36,099 nucleotides of DNA, from NCBI GenBank assembly GCA_003660975.1, contig QMVG01000008.1, positions 1 to 36,099 of the forward strand, in the 5' to 3' direction. This DNA is from Microcaldota archaeon. GTDB taxonomy: Archaea; B1Sed10-29; B47-G15. Below the pieces are notes generated by a model, which saw only the letters and a program-made list of their open reading frames with translations, did not search any database and was not told where the DNA came from. Position 1 is the stretch's first letter. Each line of letters begins with the position of its first letter. The translations under genes were made by a program, and so were the position numbers. Below, piece by piece: positions 16,151-22,635 of the stretch.

Positions 16151-16380
16151 AGTCCCAACAGCTTTCTTATTTTATCAACATCAAAACCTATTATGATGTT
16201 GCCGTCTATATCTATAACAGGCACCCCCATTTGCCCGCTTTTCATAATCATCTCAGTGGCCCTTTCAACGTCTTGTGAGACATCAACATCCTCAAATTCT
16301 ATATTATGTTCTTTCAGAAACTGCTTAGTTCTTTCACACCACGGGCATGTTGGTGTCGAATAGACAATTACCTTGTGCAT
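16147..16380 (-). CDS. Glutaredoxin-like protein (CPWC active site)
   Basis: The 77-residue thioredoxin-fold protein has active site CPWC (residues 12-15), the cis-proline segment GVPVIDIDG and a late GFD motif, as in NrdH/glutaredoxin-like proteins. It reduces disulphides; the physiological reductant is not known from the sequence. GGAGGGA at 16385-16391 precedes the ATG, and an AT-rich TATA-like stretch lies near 16428-16440. It heads a tightly overlapping three-gene operon. Confidence 0.9.
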   Translation of the reverse strand: MHKVIVYSTPTCPWCERTKQFLKEHNIEFEDVDVSQDVERATEMIMKSGQMGVPVIDIDGNIIIGFDVDKIRKLLGL

Positions 16381-16452
16381 TTAATCCCTCCAAAAATCGG
16401 TTTTTTACTCTTTTAGTTTTAGCAGCTTTAAATATATATCTGATTGGTAATG

Positions 16453-16462
16453 CTTTTAAATT
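16453..16462 (+). promoter_or_regulatory. TATA box of the first KaiC-like gene
   Basis: CTTTTAAATT with centre about 26 nt before ATG 16483, which predicts a leaderless mRNA for the KaiC-like gene. Confidence 0.55.
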
Positions 16463-16482
16463 AGTATTCCCTATTTAAAGCG

Positions 16483-17235
16483 ATGAAGAGGGTTAAGACA
16501 GGCATATATGGTCTTGATGAGCTGATAGAAGGCGGATTTCCAGCAGGCAGGACAGTGCTTGTCTCTGGCGGCTGCGGGACAGGCAAAACAATATTCTCTA
16601 TGCAATTCGCATACAGGGGAGCAGTTGAATTTGATGAGCCTGCTGTTTTTGTTACTTTGGATGAAAGACCAAAAATGATAAGAGAGGATATGCTTAGGTT
16701 TGGCTGGGATTTAAAGAAAGCAGAGCAGCAGGGAAAGTTTGCAATTTTGGATGCAAGTGCTGCCAAGGTTGGCTTTCCATCTGATGAGAAATATACTCTA
16801 CCGCAAAGCGGGATAGATATTGATAAGCTTTTAATGAAGATTATGGACATAAGTCAGCAAATGGGGGCAAAGAGGGTTGTGATTGACTCCATAGCTGGCC
16901 TGGGCTTGCAGGCAGAAAATGTAAATGAGATAAGAAAAACAATTTTAAAGCTGAATTACCTTCTTTTAAAAACCAATTACACAACTGTTATAACAAGCGA
17001 AATTGCAGAGCAGTCTTTTGAGAGTGGCCCAATGATGTTCTCTAAATACGGTGTTGAAGAATATGTAGCAGACGGCCTTATAGTATTGCACTATTTGGGC
17101 ATAGGCACACAGTCCAATAGGCAACTGTATATAAGGAAGATGAGGGGAACTAAGCACTTTGAGGATTTAATACCTATGGAAATTACTCCAAAAGGCATTG
17201 TAGTGAAAAAGCCAGAAGACGAGTATAAAATTTAA
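16483..17235 (+). CDS. KaiC-like single-domain RecA-superfamily ATPase (first copy)
   Basis: The 250-residue protein is a single KaiC domain: start TGIYGLDELIEGGFP, Walker A GGCGTGKT (29-36), FVTLDERP at the place of the KaiC catalytic carboxylate pair (here D-E), Walker B RVVIDS, and a C-terminal RKMRGTKHFEDLIPMEI segment. Such archaeal proteins are signalling ATPases (KaiC/GvpD/ArlH group); targets are mostly unknown. It shares a nearly identical C-terminal region with the second copy at 18097-18879. Its stop overlaps that of the convergent Lrp gene by 4 nt. Confidence 0.9.
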   Translation: MKRVKTGIYGLDELIEGGFPAGRTVLVSGGCGTGKTIFSMQFAYRGAVEFDEPAVFVTLDERPKMIREDMLRFGWDLKKAEQQGKFAILDASAAKVGFPSDEKYTLPQSGIDIDKLLMKIMDISQQMGAKRVVIDSIAGLGLQAENVNEIRKTILKLNYLLLKTNYTTVITSEIAEQSFESGPMMFSKYGVEEYVADGLIVLHYLGIGTQSNRQLYIRKMRGTKHFEDLIPMEITPKGIVVKKPEDEYKI

Positions 17236-17690
17236 AACGTTCTCTTGTATGTGGAAGATGACAGCATATCGTAAATCTCGTAGATTTCAGGGAATTCCTC
17301 GTAAAGGCTGTTTATAAAGTCGCTCTGCTCTTCCATGTTTTTTGTCTTAACGTTGATTAGAAACCTCCACTCTCCTGTTAATGAGTATATCTCCTTTATT
17401 TCATTTTTTCTTTCAAGCTTCTTTATTAAATCCCTGATTTTGCTTCCAGCCTTTACCTTTAGCAATATATAACTGTTTACGTAAGGGCCTGCTTTTTCAT
17501 AGTCTATCACAGGCATGAAAGCTTTTATTATGCCTTCCTCTTTCATTCTCTTTATTCTCGAGTGCACTGTTGCAGTTGGTTTGCCTATAAGCTTGGCTAT
17601 TAACGTGGCATTTGCTGATATTGCGTCTTTATTTCTCATAGCTTCAAGTATCTCCTGATCCAAGGCATCTAGGTCTGTCATGTATTTCAT
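17232..17690 (-). CDS. Lrp/AsnC-family transcriptional regulator
   Basis: The 152-residue protein has an N-terminal winged HTH (LDQEILEAMRN ... IGKPTATVHSRIKRMKEEGIIK) and a C-terminal RAM/ligand-binding domain (VNSYILLKVKAGS, IYSLTGEWRFLINVKTKN). Lrp proteins bind amino acids or other small ligands and often control their own gene. TTTATATA at 17705-17712 (minus) would start transcription near 17682, so ATG 17681 (three codons in) is a possible leaderless start instead of 17690. A 7-bp inverted repeat lies upstream at 17756-17775. Confidence 0.9.
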   Translation of the reverse strand: MKYMTDLDALDQEILEAMRNKDAISANATLIAKLIGKPTATVHSRIKRMKEEGIIKAFMPVIDYEKAGPYVNSYILLKVKAGSKIRDLIKKLERKNEIKEIYSLTGEWRFLINVKTKNMEEQSDFINSLYEEFPEIYEIYDMLSSSTYKRTF

Positions 17691-17755
17691 TTTGCCTAGA
17701 ATAATATATAAAGCTTACCAAGAGTTGGGTATTTTTATGTAAATTTTACAGACAA

Positions 17756-17775
17756 ATTTAGATGTATGTCTAAAT
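17756..17775. promoter_or_regulatory. Inverted repeat upstream of the Lrp gene, possible operator
   Basis: ATTTAGA and TCTAAAT form a perfect 7-bp inverted repeat with a 6-nt spacer, upstream of the Lrp TATA box. Size and spacing suit a dimeric HTH regulator such as Lrp itself. The rest of 17691-17890 is AT-rich and I see no gene in it. Confidence 0.35.
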
Positions 17776-17897
17776 AAACAGCGAATTTGTGTTATTTTAA
17801 GCATTGTGCAATTATTTTTTAATATAAATGTTCAATAAATATCGTTTCTATGTGCTGTTTTTTCAAGGGTGCTATTTGTTGAATAATTACCAAAACA

Positions 17898-17905
17898 TTT
17901 ATATA
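17898..17905 (+). promoter_or_regulatory. TATA box for the structured repeat copy 1
   Basis: TTTATATA with an A-rich upstream flank. Initiation would fall near 17928, 15 nt before the structured repeat that starts at 17943. Confidence 0.45.
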
Positions 17906-17942
17906 TAAGAATAAATAATAACTATACATCCGTATTTTGAGA

Positions 17943-18042
17943 CTGGGTGAGCCTTCTCCTCCTCGCAGCGAATTCGGCGAGGAGGAGCCGAATTTTCTCT
18001 CATCGTTCCACCATATCACCTCCCCCAATGAGAAGGCTCACC
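17943..18042 (+). ncRNA. Candidate structured small RNA containing repeat copy 1
   Basis: No convincing protein is encoded here. GGTGAGCCTT (17946-17955) can pair with AAGGCTCACC (18033-18042), closing a domain that contains an 11-bp hairpin: CTCCTCCTCGC (17956-17966) with GCGAGGAGGAG (17977-17987) and a 10-nt loop. A competing stem AATTCGGC/GCCGAATT (17971-17978 with 17987-17994) cannot form together with it. A T-rich run follows the closing stem. The first 67 nt recur at 21881-21947 with one mismatch. The strand is inferred from the TATA box at 17898-17905. I could not match it to a known RNA family; a short mobile repeat is the alternative. Confidence 0.5.
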
Positions 18043-18096
18043 TTTCTTTACCTTTTATAGTTATTATTTTAAACCATCTATTCCTTATTTTCTACA

Positions 18097-18879
18097 ATGG
18101 CAATTGAAAGGGAACCTACAGGCATACCTGGCTTTGATGAGTTAATAGAAGGTGGTTTTCCGAGATACTCAATAGTGCTCGTCAGCGGGAGCCCTGGCAC
18201 TGGGAAATCCCTTTTTTCGCAGCATTTTGTATATACGGGAGCGACAAAATTTGAGCAAAAAGCCTTGTATGTCTCTTTTGAGCAAAGGATACCTGAAATA
18301 TATGAACAGGCAAAAAGGTTTGGCATGGACTTTGACCTTTTAGAAAAGCAGGGCAAGGTAAGGTTCGTCTTTTATGACATAAGCAACAGGGTGCTGGGAG
18401 AAGGAGAAACATACGTTGAGCTAATAAAGAGGGAGGCAAGAGAGTTCAATGCTAAAAGGATAGTGATAGATTCTTTAGTTCCTTTAGCCAACTTCCCCGT
18501 TTCTGTTGATGAGCTCGCTTCATACGGATTTATAAACGAAATAGACAAGTTAATGCCCATAGGCATAAGCGAGGAACTGCTTGTGAGAATGCAGGTACAT
18601 AAACTGATGAGCACATTAAAGGACCTAAGAGCCACCTCAATAGTTGTATCTGAAATACCAAAAGAGTCAAACTGGCTTTCAAGGGACAGGGTTAGTGAGT
18701 TTATGGCAGACGGAGTTATAGTATTGCACTATTTGGGCATAGGCACCACCTCCAACAGGTCTTTAGTCATAGAGAAAATGAGAGGCACGAAACACGCTGA
18801 AGACGTCATCCCAATGGAAATAGGAAAGAATGGCATTGAAGTTAAAAACCCCAGGGACGAATTCAAAGTGCCCAAATAA
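18097..18879 (+). CDS. KaiC-like single-domain RecA-superfamily ATPase (second copy)
   Basis: The 260-residue protein has the same plan as the first copy: GIPGFDELIEGGFP, Walker A GSPGTGKS, Walker B RIVIDS and EKMRGTKHAEDVIPMEI near the end, plus an insert (about residues 135-165) before the last helices. At the catalytic carboxylate position it reads SFEQR, so the second acidic residue of the KaiC pair is Gln. TTTTAAA near 18068-18074 would give a start close to ATG 18097. It lies directly after the structured repeat and faces the V4R gene. Confidence 0.9.
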   Translation: MAIEREPTGIPGFDELIEGGFPRYSIVLVSGSPGTGKSLFSQHFVYTGATKFEQKALYVSFEQRIPEIYEQAKRFGMDFDLLEKQGKVRFVFYDISNRVLGEGETYVELIKREAREFNAKRIVIDSLVPLANFPVSVDELASYGFINEIDKLMPIGISEELLVRMQVHKLMSTLKDLRATSIVVSEIPKESNWLSRDRVSEFMADGVIVLHYLGIGTTSNRSLVIEKMRGTKHAEDVIPMEIGKNGIEVKNPRDEFKVPK

Positions 18880-18881
18880 GT

Positions 18882-19463
18882 TTACTTAAAAAGGTGTGGC
18901 AATTGTCTTTTAGTTATGTTAGAATTTAGATCAAAACCTGTTGCTGGTTTGGTTATGAATTTACAAATTTTGTCTCCAGCAGACACACAATTCGTCTCAA
19001 CCACTTCAAGATTATTTATCCCAAAGGATACCCTTAGCTCACCAGCAATGAATCCTCTAATGATGTGACATGAAGGCTCATTCGATTTTTTAGCTTTAGC
19101 ATACTGTGAATTTTCACATATATTTATAAAATAATTATTTTCTAAATCAGCTTTATATACCTCCCATTTTCCCCAACCCCCCATGGATGAAATGTCCATC
19201 AATAGCTTGGCAAGCTTAAAACCAGACAGCCTGGTTTCTTCTTTATAAAGCAGAGCTATCTTTTTACCTGTTTCTATTCCTAGATTATACATAAATGAAA
19301 TTCCTTCTTTTCCTAACCGTTTTACTATCTCTTCTTCCATACTTGCAAAGGGTCTCGCAGGAAAGATTACATGGGGCGCACCCAAAATACTAAACATACC
19401 ATCTTCAATAGTAAACTGTCTCGCAAACATAAGCTTCTTAGCCAAACTACTTACAGACACCAT
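18882..19463 (-). CDS. V4R-domain protein (small-ligand-binding sensor-like)
   Basis: The 193-residue protein has the V4R (4-vinyl reductase) pattern: FTIEDGMFSILGAPHVIFPA at the start, a helical middle with LLMDISSMGGWGKWE, then GFIAGELRVSFG and the ending ETNCVSAGDKICKF with two conserved cysteines. V4R domains bind small molecules and occur in BchJ and in regulators; by itself it is probably a sensor or adaptor. ATG 19463 is used; a GTG at 19469 overlaps the UbiA stop. It ends the winged-helix/UbiA/V4R operon. Confidence 0.8.
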   Translation of the reverse strand: MVSVSSLAKKLMFARQFTIEDGMFSILGAPHVIFPARPFASMEEEIVKRLGKEGISFMYNLGIETGKKIALLYKEETRLSGFKLAKLLMDISSMGGWGKWEVYKADLENNYFINICENSQYAKAKKSNEPSCHIIRGFIAGELRVSFGINNLEVVETNCVSAGDKICKFITKPATGFDLNSNITKRQLPHLFK

Positions 19464-19465
19464 AT

Positions 19466-20398
19466 TCACCTTGAATCAAACTTTCTTTTTTTTATTAAGA
19501 ACAATATGAAGACAGAAACTAAAATGATGAAAACAGATTTTACATTAGTCGCTGTTAATATTAATGTTAACATCAAAAAAGCATTAGCATACAAAAAACC
19601 TTCAGTATGTGTTTTTTCTAAAAGATCGAATGATTTATACTTCATTATGTTATTAATAACCAGCAACAGAGGAAGCAACATAACGAGCAAAATTGCAAAT
19701 TTTACCTCGATTAATCCAGAGCTTATTAGCATTACGAAGAGGGGATAAGGACTGAGTAGAATTATAGATGTTGCCATCTTGGCTCTGTCTAATGTTTTGA
19801 ACACTGTGGCAGTCGTTTTCAGACCAGCCAACAGATCTCCTTCAAAATCGGGCAGGTTTTTTACAGTCCCGTACGTTAAAAACCAATAACCAATTGCCAT
19901 TCCTATTACAGGAAATTCAAATATGTTCTTATTTATACTCCATGCAGCTAATAGAGGTAAAAAAACAGCTCCCGAAAAGGATATAAGGCTCATTAGGGGT
20001 TTAGTTTTGAACCTTAATGGAGGTAAAGAATAAAAAGCAGAGTCAAATACTGCTAATAAGTAAATGAGCAAAAATTGCAGCGGAAGGGGTACAGCTAATA
20101 TGAATCCGCAGATATAAAGAATTAGAGCAGCTTTTAAAACATTTTTTCTACCAATTTTCATCACTGTTTTGAACCTATTTGGTAAGTTTATCTTATCTTC
20201 TTCAATGTCAGTATATGCATTAATGATGTTCGTACTTGCTACGACACATATAAATGCAGACAAACCAAATAATTCATAGAATATATTATTACCAGAACTT
20301 AAAAACCATCCAATATAGTAGGATAAAATAATGAATATCCATGTTCTGGGTCTTCCAAGCTTTATAAGTTCCACCAACACATTTAAGCGGTTTTTCAT
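19466..20398 (-). CDS. UbiA-family prenyltransferase
   Basis: The 310-residue polytopic protein has both aspartate-rich UbiA motifs: NAYTDIEEDKIN (about residues 61-72) and LPDFEGDLLAGLKT. UbiA enzymes move a prenyl chain from a diphosphate to an acceptor inside the membrane. In archaea the main one is digeranylgeranylglyceryl phosphate synthase; others make quinones, hemes or chlorophylls. The N-A-Y-T-D form differs from the usual NDYxD, so the substrate is uncertain. The gene overlaps both neighbours as ATGA/GTGA. Confidence 0.85.
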   Translation of the reverse strand: MKNRLNVLVELIKLGRPRTWIFIILSYYIGWFLSSGNNIFYELFGLSAFICVVASTNIINAYTDIEEDKINLPNRFKTVMKIGRKNVLKAALILYICGFILAVPLPLQFLLIYLLAVFDSAFYSLPPLRFKTKPLMSLISFSGAVFLPLLAAWSINKNIFEFPVIGMAIGYWFLTYGTVKNLPDFEGDLLAGLKTTATVFKTLDRAKMATSIILLSPYPLFVMLISSGLIEVKFAILLVMLLPLLLVINNIMKYKSFDLLEKTHTEGFLYANAFLMLTLILTATNVKSVFIILVSVFILFLIKKRKFDSR

Positions 20399-20676
20399 TT
20401 CAACATCTCATGAATGAACCTTATCTTTTCAATTTCATGAGGCCAAATCACCACGGCCCTATCTATTTTTTTGGTATGTACCTTCTCCTCCTGTTTAAGT
20501 TTGTTAACATGGTATGAGATTCTTGCCACAACCCTTTTCTGATGTTCTCCATCTGGATTAAGGCCCAATTCTCTTGCTATGCCACTTATATTGATGGGCC
20601 AATGTTTTTCTATTACCCGATATATCTCTATTCTACCTATTTTTGATATATCCAAACTATTTCTCTTTTTTTCCAT
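20395..20676 (-). CDS. Winged-helix DNA-binding protein
   Basis: The 93-residue protein has a winged-helix shape: helix IYRVIEKHWPINISGIARELGL, recognition helix KRVVARISYHVNKLKQE and a short wing (KVHTKKIDRAVVIW). It is probably a dedicated regulator of this operon. Its stop overlaps the UbiA ATG (ATGA). The TATA box at 20701-20708 predicts a leaderless start at ATG 20676. Confidence 0.78.
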   Translation of the reverse strand: MEKKRNSLDISKIGRIEIYRVIEKHWPINISGIARELGLNPDGEHQKRVVARISYHVNKLKQEEKVHTKKIDRAVVIWPHEIEKIRFIHEMLK

Positions 20677-20700
20677 ATAAAATTAGATAACAGAACAATA

Positions 20701-20708
20701 TTTATAAA
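20701..20708 (-). promoter_or_regulatory. TATA box of the winged-helix/UbiA/V4R operon
   Basis: TTTATAAA (self-complementary) with a purine-rich AAAAG flank on the minus strand; its centre is about 28 nt before ATG 20676. The 12-mer GATATATCCAAA occurs on both sides, at 20645-20656 and 20729-20740, and could be an operator. Confidence 0.55.
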
Positions 20709-20750
20709 CTTTTGCATGGATTTGTCTAGATATATCCAAAATTTTTTAAT

Positions 20751-21590
20751 CTATGCTAATTGATGGCCATAGGCTTTCTTCGGAGTAAACAGCTCGGTGC
20801 TTGCTTCCTCGGCCTTGTTCCAAAGCCTTATGAAGTAGTCCTCAAAGTTTCTAACAATGTCTGGATCTCTCACTACATTGACGCTGTATATCTGATTGCC
20901 TTCTGAAAGAGCAAAGCCAACTGCCTTGTTATCTATTACAGCAAACGTTGTTCCACTATTCGGCAGCATCTTAACCAACGTGTTTGGCCATGAAAGCAGG
21001 GGAAGAAATTTATTTAATTCTTCATCACTTAGTTCCAAGTTCTTTGGTATAATCAAACGAACTTCTATACCTCCTCTGAGTTTTTCATTTAATGTTCTGA
21101 CTAACTCAATACTTCTAATGCCTTTTTTGTATGTCGCAGTTCCTCCTATTATGTATACATGACTTTCTGCATCAACTATATGTCTTGCCAACTCTCTGAA
21201 AACAGGATTTTCGCCGATGATATAATAGTTCTTCTTTGTAACTCCATTTACTGATGTCTCTTTCAACAGTTTTTTCACTAAACCGATCGTCTCTTGCTTC
21301 CTATTTTCCAAGTCTCTTATCATTTCTCTGTGTTTTGATATCATCTTGTTTATGATTTCTACGATATCCATTGCTTTGTATCTTTTCGGCCTTCCAAGTG
21401 TCTGCTTCACGAAACCCATGTCATCAAGGGAGTCAAGTACAGCATAGACCTTCGTTTCTGGTATGCCCCCATATTTGGAGATGTCTTTGGCTGTTGACTC
21501 AGACCTCTCAAACAACACAGACAAGGCCTTTGCCTGGTACTCTGTAAAGCCAAAACTCTTTAGCTTTTCAACTAAATCTATATTCAACAC
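20751..21590 (-). CDS. TrmB-like transcriptional regulator
   Basis: The 279-residue protein has an N-terminal winged HTH of the TrmB type (LKSFGFTEYQAKALSVLFERSESTAKDI, then GIPETKVYAVLDSLDDMGFV), a coiled-coil dimerisation helix (about 80-110) and a PLD-like C-terminal domain (HVYIIGGTATYKKG, EVRLIIPKNLEL). It lacks a long sugar-binding domain, so it is probably not a sugar regulator. It has an unusually long leader (about 145 nt) with two hairpins. The gap of 75 bp to the winged-helix gene includes that operon's promoter. Confidence 0.85.
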   Translation of the reverse strand: MLNIDLVEKLKSFGFTEYQAKALSVLFERSESTAKDISKYGGIPETKVYAVLDSLDDMGFVKQTLGRPKRYKAMDIVEIINKMISKHREMIRDLENRKQETIGLVKKLLKETSVNGVTKKNYYIIGENPVFRELARHIVDAESHVYIIGGTATYKKGIRSIELVRTLNEKLRGGIEVRLIIPKNLELSDEELNKFLPLLSWPNTLVKMLPNSGTTFAVIDNKAVGFALSEGNQIYSVNVVRDPDIVRNFEDYFIRLWNKAEEASTELFTPKKAYGHQLA

Positions 21591-21655
21591 TCACCACCCC
21601 CACCAGTGATTTTAAGTAAATCAGGCGACTGAAAAAAGAAGAAAGCGGTAGCATA

Positions 21656-21715
21656 CCTGGGAAGATTTCTTGTTGTGGCCCAGGACCATTACTTGAGGTT
21701 TTCTGAAAAAACCTC
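21656..21715. promoter_or_regulatory. Two hairpins in the TrmB-like gene leader
   Basis: CCTGGG (21656-21661) pairs with CCCAGG (21679-21684), and TGAGGTTTT (21694-21702) pairs with AAAACCTCA (21707-21715) around a 4-nt loop. TTTATAAA at 21763-21770 would start minus-strand transcription near 21740, which puts both hairpins in a 5' leader of about 145 nt. They could be a regulatory leader or a separate small RNA. Confidence 0.4.
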
Positions 21716-21783
21716 ACATAGCGCATAAGTCCTTCAGCCCTTGTTAATATGTGCTAAAATTATTTATAAATCTTTCTAACTGG

Positions 21784-21812
21784 TTTTAACCAATAATCGA
21801 TAATTTTAACCA
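21784..21812. promoter_or_regulatory. Direct repeats 20 bp apart upstream of the TrmB-like promoter
   Basis: TTTTAACCA occurs at 21784-21792 and 21804-21812, exactly two helical turns apart, just upstream of the TrmB TATA box (minus strand). The first copy also forms TGGTT/AACCA symmetry. This is a plausible binding site for a dimeric regulator. The region 21591-21984 otherwise contains no gene except the structured elements listed. Confidence 0.35.
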
Positions 21813-21880
21813 TTGTCTAAAAAGATTTGATAAAAAAACTTTTTAAATTAATTGAGACAAAAGAGAAAATAGCAGATCTG

Positions 21881-21947
21881 CTGGGTGAGCCTTCTCCTCC
21901 TCGCAGCGAATTCGGCGAGGAGGAGCCGAATTTTCTCTTATCGTTCC
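21881..21947 (+). repeat. Structured repeat copy 2 (candidate small RNA)
   Basis: These 67 nt equal 17943-18009 except for T at 21939 (C at 18001), and the flanks differ completely. The 11-bp hairpin and the competing AATTCGGC stem are preserved, but the outer closing stem of copy 1 is not. TTTTTAAA at 21840-21847 lies 37 nt upstream on the plus strand (centre to element), similar to copy 1. It lies between the TrmB-like gene and the end of the nuclease-like gene. Confidence 0.6.
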
Positions 21948-21984
21948 CATTCAAACAGTTCTTTTGCTTTCTCTATAGGCATTG

Positions 21985-22563
21985 TTAAAAGAGGTTTGCG
22001 CATCTTATAATCCGCCCTTTCCCTGCTTTTTTCTGTTCCTCTTTACTACCGAAATACCCCTTATGTTTGATAAGTCTCCTCCTAATGTCCTCCTCCTTCT
22101 TTTTCATAGGACCCCACAGCGCATGTCTCATTTCACTTGGATTCTCTTCTATATATCGCTTTACTTTTCTTAAGTCAATAATCACCTCCTCCCCTGCTGC
22201 TTTAACAATTAGGAGAGGCACCACTTCTTTTCCCTCAAGGTTTTTTATGCGTGTGTTTATGATTTTGTCTAACTGTTTCTGGGTTAATCTAAGTCTGCCA
22301 TCTGTACTGTGCTTAACCTCAACAGCAACAGGAACGCCTCCAATCTCCCCGAAAAAGTCAGGACTAGAAAAAGCCACTCGCTTTAAATTATATTTCTCAA
22401 CAATTTCTCTCTCTGCCTCGTTTCCAAAGATGACAGCCTTCTTTGATCTGCTTGCTTTTGGGTCAGGCGATCTATGTCTCAAGGAGCCCTTCATCTCCAA
22501 CGGCAGTGTTTCTTGAATTTTTAGAGGCAGTTTCTTATCTGCTCCCCTCTTTCTACGCCTCAT
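21985..22563 (-). CDS. PD-(D/E)XK nuclease-like protein, unknown role
   Basis: The 192-residue protein has a basic N-terminus, then FGNEAEREIVEKY, SSPDFFGEIGGVPVAVEVKHS (aspartate, then E-x-K) and LTQKQLDKIINTRI, the order of a PD-(D/E)XK core such as in archaeal resolvases and Mrr-like enzymes. The tail is basic. I cannot name a subfamily. ATG 22563 is preferred; the TTG 39 nt upstream would need an unusual start. It is divergent from deoxyhypusine synthase. Confidence 0.6.
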   Translation of the reverse strand: MRRRKRGADKKLPLKIQETLPLEMKGSLRHRSPDPKASRSKKAVIFGNEAEREIVEKYNLKRVAFSSPDFFGEIGGVPVAVEVKHSTDGRLRLTQKQLDKIINTRIKNLEGKEVVPLLIVKAAGEEVIIDLRKVKRYIEENPSEMRHALWGPMKKKEEDIRRRLIKHKGYFGSKEEQKKAGKGRIIRCANLF

Positions 22564-22635
22564 AACATTATTACAATATAAACAAATAAAAACTTTCCTC
22601 AAAGCTTATTATTGAGATAATATATAACAAAACTC

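Noticed and set aside
17819-18028. Minus-strand frame through the structured repeat
   Set aside because: The TTG start overlaps its own apparent ribosome-binding site, the product has no domain, and the frame is not kept as a protein in the second repeat copy.
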